NCBI RefSeq assembly: GCF_014168535.1
Contig: NZ_CP060007.1
Span: forward strand, 1,240,001-1,304,000
Origin: Lacibacter sediminis
Lineage (GTDB): Bacteria; Bacteroidota; Bacteroidia; Chitinophagales; Chitinophagaceae
Direction of reading: 5' to 3'
Length of the DNA: 64,000 nucleotides
A model generated the notes under the pieces. That model was not told the origin of the DNA. It saw nothing but the letters and a program-made list of their open reading frames with translations, and did not search any database. Positions 25,700 to 35,071 of the stretch are shown here, piece by piece; the stretch's first letter is position 1; the number at the start of each line of letters is the position of its first letter. A program made the translations under genes and the position numbers.

Positions 25700-28675
25700 G
25701 TGAATAAAAAAATCGCATACAGGGTTCTGATTCTATTCAGCTTATTTATACAACAGGCTTTACTTGCGCAAAAGCAGGTAAAGCCTGTTCCTCCTTTATA
25801 TAGTGAGAAAGGTAAGTTGATGTACACTGCGGATGCGCAGGGGAATCGTATTCCTGATTTTTCATACTGTGGTTACAAAGCTTCTGAACAACCAATCCCG
25901 AATATTGATGTGAAAGTTGTTGTGCCTGTGAAAGCAGGCGATGCAACGCTGCGTATTCAGTCGGCGTTGGATTATGTAGCTTCATTGCCTGCAGATGCAA
26001 ACGGATTTCGTGGTGCGGTGTTATTGCAGAAAGGAACATACGAAGTGTTTGGACAGTTACGTATTACAGCATCAGGTGTGGTGTTGCGTGGCAGTGGCAC
26101 CAATGCAACAACGATTATCGGCGCAGGAACAGGACGTTTAGCACTGATTAAAATTGTTGGGAAGAATACAATTTCCAAAGAACTCACCGGCTTAAAGATC
26201 ACCGATGCATATGTGCCGGTAAATGCAATGAGTTTTCATGTAGATCAATCGATCAACATAAAAGATCATTCCAATAAAATTATTATCCGTCGTCCATCAA
26301 CAGCCAACTGGATAACTCTATTAGGCACTGATCATTTTGGTGGTGGTATTACAGCATTGGGTTGGAAGCCCGGTGAACGGGATCTGTTTATCGATCGTAC
26401 GATTACAAAGATCGAAGGCAATACTGTTTACATTGATGCGCCAATTACAACTGCATTGGATACTACGTATGGTGGAGCTACTATGTATTTTTATAATAAT
26501 GGTGGTCGTGTTGCCAACTGCGGAGTTGAAAACATAAAACTCATTTCCACTTTCGACAAAACAAACCTCAAAGACGAAGATCATCGCTGGAATGCCATCA
26601 ATATTGAGAATGCAGAAGACTGCTGGGTACGTCAAATTACATTTCAGCATTTTGCAGGCAGTGCAGTAAGTGTATTAGAAACATCGAAACGTATTACTAT
26701 TGAAGATTGTATTTCATTAGCTCCCGTTTCTGAAATTGGTGGACAACGTCGGTATACATTTCTAACTACTGGTCAGCAAACGTTATTTCAACGTTGTTAT
26801 GCAGAGAACGGTTATCATGATTTTGCTGTAGGATTTTGTGCACCTGGCCCCAATGCATTTGTACAATGCGAATCAATCCTGGCTTATAGCTTCAGCGGAA
26901 CAATTGACAGTTGGGCAAGCGGTGTTTTGTTTGATGTGGTGACTGTTGATGGCAATGCATTACGTTTTGGTAACCGTTGGCAGGATGCTAACGGTGCAGG
27001 CTGGACGGCGGCCAACAGTTTATTCTGGAATTGTAGTGCAGCACGTATCGATTGTTACAAACCACCAACTGCACAAAACTGGGCATTTGGCAGCTGGAGC
27101 CAGTTTGCAGGCGATGGTTACTGGAACGAATCAAACAATACTATCACACCAAGAAGTTTATACTATGCACAGTTGCGTGAGCGACTCAATAAAAATATTG
27201 ATCAACAGGCACAGATCATGGATGTGCCAACAGAAGCAAGCAGCAGTCCTTCGGTTGAAGTGGCGCAGGAATTAACGAAGGAAGCATCAAAGCCAAGATT
27301 GCAACTAAAAGAATTTATTGCACAGGCATCTGTTCGAAATAAAATTCCTGTTGATGCAGGAAGCAGAAAGACAATCGATCAGATAGGCATTAAAAAAATA
27401 AGCACTCCAACACTCGGCCCGTCATTGCAAATTAAAAACGGCGTTTTGGTAAGAGGAGATGAATTACTTACAGGCAAACGTTCAAATGTTCAATGGTGGA
27501 GTGGTGGTGTGCAGGACAGAGATATTCAACAATCGAAATGGCATATCACACGGTTTGTTCCCGGACGATCAGGCAAAGGTTTAACGGATGATCTTAACGA
27601 AGTTGTGGATGAAATGAAAACTTCAAACACTATTGCTATTGAACACAACTATGGTTTATGGTACGACAGAAGAAGAGATGATCATCAACGTGTTCGCAGG
27701 ATGGATGGAGAAGTATGGCCACCGTTTTATGAACTGCCTTATGCAAGAAGTGGTAAAGAAACTGCATGGGATGGTTTGAGTAAATATGATCTCACAAAAT
27801 TCAATCTCTTTTACTGGAGTCGCTTGAAACAGTTTGCTGATCTGGCTGATCAGAATGGATTATTACTCGTTCATCAAAATTATTTTCAACATAACATTAT
27901 TGAAGCCGGTGCACACTATGCCGATTTCCCGTGGCGTACAGCAAATAATATCAACGCCACTGGCTTTGTTGAGCCCGTGAATTACGCAGGTGATAAACGC
28001 ATTTTCTACGCCGAACAGTTTTATGATCTTTCAAATCCTGTTCGCAGAGAGTTGCATAAGAAATATATCCGTCAGTGTTTAAACAATTTCAACGATAACA
28101 ACGGGGTGATACAATTGATTGGTGAAGAATTTACAGGTCCAACACATTTTGTAAAGTTCTGGCTCGATGTTATTCGTGAATGGGAAAAAGAAACGGGCAA
28201 GCATCCGATCATTGGATTGAGTGTAACGAAAGATGTGCAGGATTCTATTCTGGCAATACCTGCATATGCAGCCGTTGTTGATCTCATCGACATCCGTTAC
28301 TGGCATTACCAGGCTGACGGTACAACGTATGCACCAAAGGGTGGAGAGAATCTTGCTCCACGTCAACATGCCCGTTTGTTGAAACCAAAGAAAACAAGTT
28401 TCGAACAGGTGTATCGTGCAGTAAAAGAGTATCGATCAAAATATCCAACGAAGGCCGTTGTTTACAGCGGAGATAATTATCCGGAGTTTGGGATAGCGGC
28501 ATTCATTGCTGGTGGAAGTTTACCTGTATTGCCTGAAAATATTGACGCATCAATAATAAAAGCAGCAGTTGGCATGAAGCCTGTTGCTTCCGCCAATGCC
28601 AATGAATATGTATTGAGCAATGGCAAGAACAGTATTATTTATAACACAGGTACAAGAAAATTCGAAAGACGATAA
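25700..28675 (+). CDS. Beta-helix plus DUF6298-type TIM-barrel-like protein, secreted
   Basis: A 991-residue secreted protein starting at GTG (no suitable ATG nearby); the signal peptide ends LLAQ. Residues about 75-480 form a pectate-lyase-superfamily beta-helix (QSALDYVASLP, GAVLLQKGTYEVFGQLRI, VVLRGSGTNATTIIGAG, ITIEDCISLAP). A linker (about 500-590) leads to a C-terminal domain of roughly 400 residues (IAIEHNYGLWYDRRRDDHQR, LLLVHQNYFQHN, IQLIGEEFTGP, DLIDIRYWHYQ) that looks like a clan-A-type glycosidase barrel and matches what is called DUF6298. The Glu pair in GEEFTGP is a candidate catalytic site. The gene is 3 bases before the GH140 gene, so it probably acts on the same pectin side chain. 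Activity unknown. Confidence 0.75.
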   Translation: MNKKIAYRVLILFSLFIQQALLAQKQVKPVPPLYSEKGKLMYTADAQGNRIPDFSYCGYKASEQPIPNIDVKVVVPVKAGDATLRIQSALDYVASLPADANGFRGAVLLQKGTYEVFGQLRITASGVVLRGSGTNATTIIGAGTGRLALIKIVGKNTISKELTGLKITDAYVPVNAMSFHVDQSINIKDHSNKIIIRRPSTANWITLLGTDHFGGGITALGWKPGERDLFIDRTITKIEGNTVYIDAPITTALDTTYGGATMYFYNNGGRVANCGVENIKLISTFDKTNLKDEDHRWNAINIENAEDCWVRQITFQHFAGSAVSVLETSKRITIEDCISLAPVSEIGGQRRYTFLTTGQQTLFQRCYAENGYHDFAVGFCAPGPNAFVQCESILAYSFSGTIDSWASGVLFDVVTVDGNALRFGNRWQDANGAGWTAANSLFWNCSAARIDCYKPPTAQNWAFGSWSQFAGDGYWNESNNTITPRSLYYAQLRERLNKNIDQQAQIMDVPTEASSSPSVEVAQELTKEASKPRLQLKEFIAQASVRNKIPVDAGSRKTIDQIGIKKISTPTLGPSLQIKNGVLVRGDELLTGKRSNVQWWSGGVQDRDIQQSKWHITRFVPGRSGKGLTDDLNEVVDEMKTSNTIAIEHNYGLWYDRRRDDHQRVRRMDGEVWPPFYELPYARSGKETAWDGLSKYDLTKFNLFYWSRLKQFADLADQNGLLLVHQNYFQHNIIEAGAHYADFPWRTANNINATGFVEPVNYAGDKRIFYAEQFYDLSNPVRRELHKKYIRQCLNNFNDNNGVIQLIGEEFTGPTHFVKFWLDVIREWEKETGKHPIIGLSVTKDVQDSILAIPAYAAVVDLIDIRYWHYQADGTTYAPKGGENLAPRQHARLLKPKKTSFEQVYRAVKEYRSKYPTKAVVYSGDNYPEFGIAAFIAGGSLPVLPENIDASIIKAAVGMKPVASANANEYVLSNGKNSIIYNTGTRKFERR

Positions 28676-28678
28676 TTA

Positions 28679-30052
28679 ATGAAGAACAGATTAACGATAT
28701 TATTTGCTTTACTGTCATTGTTTGCAAATGCACAAATGCAGCAATTGAAAGTATCCGCCAACAAGCGATTCTTTCAAACTGCAGATGGAAAACCATTTTT
28801 CTGGATCGGTGATACGGGCTGGTTGTTATTTGTAAAATGCAGTCGTGAAGATGCTATCCATTATCTCGAAACAAGAAAGCAGCAAGGCTTTAACGTAGTG
28901 CAGGTAATGGTGCTGCATGATATGAACAATACGAAGAATGTGTATGGTGATTACGCCTTGATCAATGAAGATGCATCAAAACCAAATGTTACGTCGGGGA
29001 ATAATTTCGCAGATACTGCAGCTTACGATTATTGGGATCATGTTGATTTTGTGGTGAATGAAGCGGCAAAGCGGGGTATCTATATGGCAATGGTTCCTGT
29101 GTGGGGCAGCAATGTAAAAGGCGGAAAAGTTAATGCACAACAAGGTGAAGCTTATGCAAAGTTTTTGGCAACACGTTATAGAAACAGAACAAACATAATC
29201 TGGCTCAATGGTGGTGATGTAAAAGGAACAGAAGGAATGGATGTGTGGAAAGTGATTGGCCCGACCTTGAAGAAATATGATCCAAAGCATTTGGTTACTT
29301 ATCATCCTCGTGGAAGAACATCTTCAAGCGATTGGTTTCACAATGAAGCATGGTTAGATTTTAATATGTTTCAAAGCGGACATAAAGATTATGCACAGGA
29401 TACCAGCAGTAATGAAACAAATCACTACGGCGAAGACAACTGGAAGTTTGTTGATGTAGATTATAAATTGAAACCGGTGAAGCCGACTTTTGATGCGGAA
29501 CCTTCTTACGAAAATATTCCGCATGGCTTGCATGATAGTTTGCAACCACGCTGGACAGATGCTGATCTGCGTCGTTACGCCTACTGGAGTGTGTTTGCGG
29601 GTGGTGCTGGTTTTACGTATGGTGAAAATTCAACCATGCAGTTTAACAAAATGGGCGACTGGACAGCTAATTATGGTGTAAGAATGAATTGGAGAGAAGC
29701 GTTACAGTCACCCGGTGCAACACAAATGATTCATTTGAAAAAACTCATGTTGAGCAAAACCTATTTTGACCGTGTGCCTGCACAGGAGCTGGTGGTTGAT
29801 AGTGGCGAACGTTACAACCGTGTTGCTGCAACAAGAGGAAGTAACTATGCAATGCTCTATGTGTACAATGGAAGAGATTTTAAAATTGATGTATCGAAGT
29901 TGAAGTTCGTGCCGTCGAAAGCAAATTGGTTTAATCCTGCAACCGGCAAACAACAACCGGTGAAAGGGTACAAGAAAGGTATCAGCAGTTTTGATCCGCC
30001 TGGTGAACAGAAAGATGGAAATGATTGGGTATTGATCCTTGAAAAATTGTAA
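28679..30052 (+). CDS. GH140 apiosidase (DUF4038 family), secreted
   Basis: This 457-residue protein matches GH140, whose founding activity is release of D-apiose-linked side chains from RG-II. A signal peptide ends NAQ (19). The barrel shows KPFFWIGDTGWLLF, YLETRKQQGFNVVQVMVL, IIWLNGGDVKG (Asp180, candidate acid/base) and KPTFDAEPSYENIP (Glu274, candidate nucleophile). The C-terminal beta domain (NYAMLYVYNGRDFKI, WFNPATGKQQPV) is the putative collagen-binding type common in this family. Family and the two acids are confident; apiose as the target is family knowledge. Downstream genes that fit apiose catabolism support it. Confidence 0.9.
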   Translation: MKNRLTILFALLSLFANAQMQQLKVSANKRFFQTADGKPFFWIGDTGWLLFVKCSREDAIHYLETRKQQGFNVVQVMVLHDMNNTKNVYGDYALINEDASKPNVTSGNNFADTAAYDYWDHVDFVVNEAAKRGIYMAMVPVWGSNVKGGKVNAQQGEAYAKFLATRYRNRTNIIWLNGGDVKGTEGMDVWKVIGPTLKKYDPKHLVTYHPRGRTSSSDWFHNEAWLDFNMFQSGHKDYAQDTSSNETNHYGEDNWKFVDVDYKLKPVKPTFDAEPSYENIPHGLHDSLQPRWTDADLRRYAYWSVFAGGAGFTYGENSTMQFNKMGDWTANYGVRMNWREALQSPGATQMIHLKKLMLSKTYFDRVPAQELVVDSGERYNRVAATRGSNYAMLYVYNGRDFKIDVSKLKFVPSKANWFNPATGKQQPVKGYKKGISSFDPPGEQKDGNDWVLILEKL

Positions 30053-30054
30053 GC

Positions 30055-30972
30055 ATGCGTTTGAAGTCAGTTATCATTTATTGCTCATTACTCATCTTTC
30101 TTGCTTCCTGTTCAAGTAAAGCATACCTGTTCACTTCCTTTCACGAGCCGGCGAATGAAGGTTTGCGGATGTTGTACAGTTATGATGGCAGAAACTGGAA
30201 CGATTTGGATACAGTTCTTTTACAACCGAAAGTGGGCAACCAGAAAGTGATGCGTGACCCATCCATGGTGCAGGGTCCTGATGGAACTTTTCATTTGGTT
30301 TGGACGAGTAGCTGGCGTGGTGATCTTGGTTTTGGGTATGCTTCATCAAATGATCTTTTCAACTGGAGTGAACAACAGTTTGTTCCTGTTATGAAGCATG
30401 AACGAACTACCGTGAATACATGGGCGCCTGAATTGTTTTATGATGATGAGCAAAAGCAGTACATCATTATCTGGGCAAGTTGCATACCGGGTAGATTTGA
30501 ACGTGGTATTGAAGAAGATAGTAACAATCATCGCATGTATGTAACCACAACACCTGATTTTAGAACGTTCAGTGATACGAAATTATTTATCGATCCAAAA
30601 TTCAGTGTTATTGATGCAGTGATCGTTAAACGGAAGAAAGATGATTATGTGCTGGTGTTGAAAGATAATACACGACCGGAGCGAAATATTAAAGTTGCGT
30701 TTGGCAACTCCCCGCTTGGTCCATGGAAGAATATTTCAAAACCCTTCTCTGATAATTTTACAGAAGGGCCAGCTATTGTAAAACTAAAAGATGAATGGTT
30801 GATCTATTTTGATTCGTATCGGAAGAAAATTTATGAAGCAGTTGCAACAAAGGATTTTATCAGTTTCCAAAATGTAACTACGACAGTAAGAGTGCCGGAA
30901 GGGCATAAGCATGGAACAATTGTTCCGGTGAAGAAAAAAGTCGTAAAGAAGTTATTAAAGAATAAGCAGTGA
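30055..30972 (+). CDS. GH43-like beta-propeller glycosidase, lipoprotein
   Basis: The 305-residue protein has a lipoprotein signal (LLIFLASCSS) and five-bladed propeller features of GH43: catalytic base Asp68 in MRDPSM, the pKa-modulating Asp in SVIDAVI, and the acid Glu in TEGPAIV, plus WAPELFYDD. GH43 enzymes are mostly alpha-L-arabinofuranosidases, beta-xylosidases or galactosidases; arabinofuranosidase would fit pectin. The lysine-rich tail (KKKVVKKLLKNKQ) is unusual. It lies 2 bases after GH140, and its stop is 2 bases before the next ATG. Confidence 0.85.
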   Translation: MRLKSVIIYCSLLIFLASCSSKAYLFTSFHEPANEGLRMLYSYDGRNWNDLDTVLLQPKVGNQKVMRDPSMVQGPDGTFHLVWTSSWRGDLGFGYASSNDLFNWSEQQFVPVMKHERTTVNTWAPELFYDDEQKQYIIIWASCIPGRFERGIEEDSNNHRMYVTTTPDFRTFSDTKLFIDPKFSVIDAVIVKRKKDDYVLVLKDNTRPERNIKVAFGNSPLGPWKNISKPFSDNFTEGPAIVKLKDEWLIYFDSYRKKIYEAVATKDFISFQNVTTTVRVPEGHKHGTIVPVKKKVVKKLLKNKQ

Positions 30973-30974
30973 AC

Positions 30975-32819
30975 ATGAAATTGATTGTAAAGAATATTTT
31001 GATTAGTAGTGTTATTTTCTTCACCACTTTAGGTGATGGGGGCTTGATTGCTCAAGACACTGTTCGCTACACAGGTACAACTTTGTCGAACGTTGATTAC
31101 CATCATGGACAATTATCGCCGGCCGTTGGTGTGCACAATATTCAAACCATGCGTGCCAACCGTGCAGATACAGGTGCTACATCATGGACCTACAATCATG
31201 CGCCCATGCTGGCTTACTGGAACAATACATTTTATCTTGAATATTTAAGTGATCCGGTTGGCGAACATATTCCTCCGGGACAAACATTGTTACAAAGTTC
31301 GAAAGATGGTTACAACTGGAGCTATCCCGTTGTGATTTTTCCTCCTTATAAAATACCGGATGGATTTGTCAAACAAGGCAAAACAGATACGGCGAAGAAC
31401 AGCTATGCAGTAATGCATCAACGTTTTGGTTTTTATACATCCAAATCAAAGCGATTATTTGCATTGGCATTTTACGGTATTGCTTTGGGACAAAAGGATG
31501 ATCCGAACGATGGGAATGGCGTTGGCCGTGTGATCAGGGAAATAAAAGCTGATGGTACATTCGGTCCTATTCATTTTCTGCGCTATAATCATTCCTTCAG
31601 CGAAAAGAATACAAACTACCCCTTTTATAAATCATCAAAAGACAAAGGCTTTGTTGCAGCATGCGATGAAATTCTGAACACACCATTGTTAATGATGCAA
31701 ACAGTTGAAGAAGGCGATCGTAACGACCCATTGATCCCTCTACAAAAAGATTTTAAAGCATTCAACTATTATCATCTGACAAATGGCAATGTAGTGGGGC
31801 TTTGGAAGTCCGCATTAACAAGTATTTCTAAAGATGAAGGGAAAACTTGGCAATACAATCCGACAAGGGCACCGGGCTTTGTCAACTCCAATGCGAAGAT
31901 CTGGGGACAAAGAACAAGCGATGGGAAGTATGCAACAGTGTACAACCCTTCTGAATTTCGCTGGCCTTTGGCTGTTAGTGTAAGTGATGATGGATTGAAG
32001 TATAAAAACCTACTGCTGGTAAATGGCGAGATCACATCCATGCGTTACGGTGGTGCTTATAAAAGTTATGGCCCGCAGTATGTACGTGGTATACAGGAAA
32101 TGGATGGTAAACCTGCCGATAATAATATGTGGGTTACCTATAGCATGAACAAAGAAGATATGTGGGTGAGCCGTGTTCCTGTTCCAGTAAAAAATAAAGT
32201 AACAACGCATGTAAATGATGTATTCAATAACATGGCTGCAGGCAAAGAATTAAATGAATGGAATATTTACAGCCCACTCTGGTGCAGAGTGAATGTGGAA
32301 ACAGTGAACAATCAAAAAGTAATAGCCTTGCACGACAGCGATCCATTCGATTATGCAAAAGCCGAACGCATTTTTCCTGAATCGAAGAACTTAGTAGTTG
32401 AGTTTATAGTATCGGCACAACAAACAAATACTGGAAATCTTGAAATTGAATTGCTCGATAAAAAAGGAACAGCTACGCTTCGTATAATACTCGATTCAAC
32501 CGGAAGTATCTTAACCAAGCAAGGTTATCGGAATAAGAGCATTGGTAAGTATAATGCCGGCGAACAACTCCATATCAAAATTGAACTGAACACAACAACC
32601 CGTTTCTATACTGTAACGATCAATAATGGTAAACCGAATCTCAATCTGTTTTTTCAGCCGGTTGAATCGGTAGAACGTTTGTTGTTCCGTACAGGTGTTA
32701 CACGTCGCTTTCCTGATGCTGATACACCCACCGACCAGGATTATGATTTGCCGGGTGCAAATTCAAGATCGAAGGAAGCGGTTTATTTTATTCATTCAGT
32801 TAAAACAAAATCTTTATAA
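30975..32819 (+). CDS. Asp-box beta-propeller (sialidase-like) protein with LamG-like C-terminus
   Basis: About 614 residues with a signal peptide ending IAQ. ATG 30975 was chosen over GTG 30969, which overlaps the upstream gene. The N-terminal 410 residues read as a propeller with Asp-box-like turns (SKDGYNW, SKDEGKTW) and aromatic-rich strands (APMLAYWNNTFYLEYLSDPVG, MWVTYSMNKEDMWVSR). The C-terminal 200 residues form a jelly-roll (LVVEFIVSAQQTNTGNLEIE, YTVTINNG) of LamG or concanavalin type. Such proteins occur in pectin loci as uncharacterised hydrolases or lyases. No specific activity can be read. It is the last secreted gene before the sugar-catabolism block. Confidence 0.7.
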   Translation: MKLIVKNILISSVIFFTTLGDGGLIAQDTVRYTGTTLSNVDYHHGQLSPAVGVHNIQTMRANRADTGATSWTYNHAPMLAYWNNTFYLEYLSDPVGEHIPPGQTLLQSSKDGYNWSYPVVIFPPYKIPDGFVKQGKTDTAKNSYAVMHQRFGFYTSKSKRLFALAFYGIALGQKDDPNDGNGVGRVIREIKADGTFGPIHFLRYNHSFSEKNTNYPFYKSSKDKGFVAACDEILNTPLLMMQTVEEGDRNDPLIPLQKDFKAFNYYHLTNGNVVGLWKSALTSISKDEGKTWQYNPTRAPGFVNSNAKIWGQRTSDGKYATVYNPSEFRWPLAVSVSDDGLKYKNLLLVNGEITSMRYGGAYKSYGPQYVRGIQEMDGKPADNNMWVTYSMNKEDMWVSRVPVPVKNKVTTHVNDVFNNMAAGKELNEWNIYSPLWCRVNVETVNNQKVIALHDSDPFDYAKAERIFPESKNLVVEFIVSAQQTNTGNLEIELLDKKGTATLRIILDSTGSILTKQGYRNKSIGKYNAGEQLHIKIELNTTTRFYTVTINNGKPNLNLFFQPVESVERLLFRTGVTRRFPDADTPTDQDYDLPGANSRSKEAVYFIHSVKTKSL

Positions 32820-32824
32820 ATATT

Positions 32825-34240
32825 ATGTCAATTAAAACAAACAGTACGCTCGGCATTATCATTGGCAACCGTGATTTCTTTCCTGATAAATTAGTAGCCG
32901 AAGCAAGAACTGAAATACTCGACCTGTTTAAGCAGTTAAATATCACACCGGTTTTATTAAGCGATGCTGATACAAAACTTGGTGGTGTAGAAACATTTGC
33001 AGAAGCACAAAAATGTGCGGTGCTGTTTAGAAAACATGCTGATACAATCGATGGCATCCTGGTAGTGCTGCCAAATTTCGGCGATGAAAAAGGAGTTGCA
33101 GAAACCATCAAGCTTTCCAGGTTGAATGTGCCGGTATTAATACAAGGCTATCCGGATGATTTGGGAAAGATGGATGTGGTGAACCGCCGTGATGCCTGGT
33201 GCGGAAAGATATCCGTGTGTAACAACTTATATCAATACGGAATAAAATATTCGCTTACAACAAAACATGTGGTAAGCCCCAAAGACGAATCGTTTATCAC
33301 TGATCTGAAAAATTTTACAGCTACCTGCCGTGTGGTAAATGGTTTGCGCAAAGTTCGTATTGGCGCTGTAGGTGCAAGACCCACTGCTTTTAATACTGTT
33401 CGTTACAGCGAAAAATTATTACAACGAAATGGTATTTCAGTTACGACTGTTGATCTTTCTGAAATTTTGGGGAATGCCAATAAATTAACAGCTGATGATA
33501 AATCAGTAAAAGAAAAACTGGAGAAAATTCATGCATATACCAATACAGGCTTAACACCTCCGGATAAGTTAGTGCAGATAGCAAAGCTCGATGTGGTGCT
33601 GGCTGATTTTATGGAAGAGAATAGCCTGGATGCTACAGCTATTCAATGCTGGACATCTATTCAGAAAAATTATGGCTGCAATGTTTGTACAAGTATGAGT
33701 ATGATGAGTGAAAACCTGTTGCCCTCTGCCTGCGAGGTGGATGTAACAGGAACACTCAGCATGTATGCCATGCAATTGGCAAGTGGTTCGCCTTCTGCAT
33801 TGGTTGACTGGAATAATAACTATGCTGATGACGATAGTAAATGTGTTTTGTTTCATTGTGGTAACTGGGCTAAATCATTTTTGCCCGATATCATGATCAG
33901 TACAGCACCGATCTTAGGTACAAGTGTGGGCACTGAAAACACGTATGGAGCATTGGATGGCCGTACACCTGCTATGCCCTTAACCTATGGCCGTATCAGC
34001 ACAGATGATTGTAATGGCGTTATCAAAGCATATGTTGGCGAAGGCGAATTAACAAACGATGCATTGAATACATTCGGCAACCGTGCTGTGGCGCAGATCA
34101 ACAACCTGCAAGGCTTAATGAATTATGTATGCCGCAATGGTTTTGAACATCATGTGGTTATGAATGCCAGTAAGACAGCAGGTATTTTAAAAGAATCGTT
34201 TGAAAATTATTTAGGTTGGGAAACCTATAATCATGCATAG
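32825..34240 (+). CDS. L-fucose/L-arabinose isomerase-family ketol isomerase (candidate apiose isomerase)
   Basis: This 471-residue cytoplasmic protein has the two-domain FucI/AraA-like fold: an N-terminal Rossmann-like part (LGIIIGNRDFFP, GILVVLPNFGDE) and a C-terminal part with likely metal ligands in FMEENSLDATAIQCW, SACEVDVTGTLSMYA and CVLFHCGNW. Such enzymes interconvert aldoses and ketoses with manganese. The following genes encode a split transketolase and an FGGY kinase, and a GH140 apiosidase lies 2.8 kb upstream, so D-apiose to D-apulose is the favoured reaction. L-fucose or L-arabinose isomerisation is the alternative, but no matching fuculokinase/ribulokinase plus aldolase/epimerase set is present. 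Confidence 0.85.
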   Translation: MSIKTNSTLGIIIGNRDFFPDKLVAEARTEILDLFKQLNITPVLLSDADTKLGGVETFAEAQKCAVLFRKHADTIDGILVVLPNFGDEKGVAETIKLSRLNVPVLIQGYPDDLGKMDVVNRRDAWCGKISVCNNLYQYGIKYSLTTKHVVSPKDESFITDLKNFTATCRVVNGLRKVRIGAVGARPTAFNTVRYSEKLLQRNGISVTTVDLSEILGNANKLTADDKSVKEKLEKIHAYTNTGLTPPDKLVQIAKLDVVLADFMEENSLDATAIQCWTSIQKNYGCNVCTSMSMMSENLLPSACEVDVTGTLSMYAMQLASGSPSALVDWNNNYADDDSKCVLFHCGNWAKSFLPDIMISTAPILGTSVGTENTYGALDGRTPAMPLTYGRISTDDCNGVIKAYVGEGELTNDALNTFGNRAVAQINNLQGLMNYVCRNGFEHHVVMNASKTAGILKESFENYLGWETYNHA

Positions 34241-34245
34241 GATTT

Positions 34246-35064
34246 ATGTATCTACACAATACCAATGATATAAAAAAAGGAAAGCAGTTTATTCTTGTTT
34301 CTTTGTTTTCTATGATTTCTATTATATCTATAGGACAAAGTAAGGCTTTCAATAGACTATGGGTAGGGGAGTTTGATAATTATGTCAAGATAGATACTAA
34401 TGCTGTTTGGGTTAATTTTTCCTATAGTTATGAAGGGAAAAAGTATTATCATACCAGAGGCTATAATTATAAAATGAGTAATGATACTTTGAGAATTTTT
34501 GAAGGAGGCGTTTCTAATAATGCAACTTATGAGTACTTAATTAGGGAATGGTCTGATGAGAAACTCATTCTTAAAGTGCTAAACCAAAACTTTCGATTGT
34601 TAGCATCTGAGGATAGTATAGGCAGAACTTTGTATTTCACGTCACAAAGCCGAATTTTTACAGATACAATTCGCCTTGAAAAGCTATTATTTTCTACTAC
34701 AAATTGTTATGGGAGTTGCCCTGCAATGACTTTTCAAATTGATAATACAGGCTTGTTGAAATTTAAGGGTGAGGTGGGGGCAGTTAAGCAAGGATATTAT
34801 CAAGCTAAATTATCAAAAGAGGTATTGAATGAGCTACTGTTAACATTAGGCATATCCGACTTGGATAAAATAGTGGATCATGGTCAGTTCAATATTGATG
34901 CCTCTACTCATACTATTGAAATTCATTATAATAATAAAGTAATGTATATCAAAACGGCGTTTGAGCCATTAGTTTTGGAAAAACTCTTGAGTTATTTATT
35001 AGCATTGCCCGCAAGGGTTGATCTAATTGAAGCGGGCTCGTTTGAGTTTAATTTTTCTAAATGA
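34246..35064 (+). CDS. DUF6438-containing secreted protein, unknown function
   Basis: A 272-residue protein with a signal peptide (ISIISIGQ) and a DUF6438-like core (LEKLLFSTTNCYGSCPAMTF, DNTGLLKFKGE) whose paired cysteines may form a disulfide. The gene is plainly more AT-rich than its neighbours: sampled rows at 34441, 34501, 34681 and 34801 have 14, 23, 19 and 21 G+C of 60, against 33 of 60 at 33721 and 30 of 60 at 35401. It lies 5 bases after the isomerase and 7 before the transketolase, splitting the catabolic block. It looks like an inserted passenger gene; a role in sugar use is not evident. Confidence 0.7.
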   Translation: MYLHNTNDIKKGKQFILVSLFSMISIISIGQSKAFNRLWVGEFDNYVKIDTNAVWVNFSYSYEGKKYYHTRGYNYKMSNDTLRIFEGGVSNNATYEYLIREWSDEKLILKVLNQNFRLLASEDSIGRTLYFTSQSRIFTDTIRLEKLLFSTTNCYGSCPAMTFQIDNTGLLKFKGEVGAVKQGYYQAKLSKEVLNELLLTLGISDLDKIVDHGQFNIDASTHTIEIHYNNKVMYIKTAFEPLVLEKLLSYLLALPARVDLIEAGSFEFNFSK

Positions 35065-35071
35065 ATTAGAT

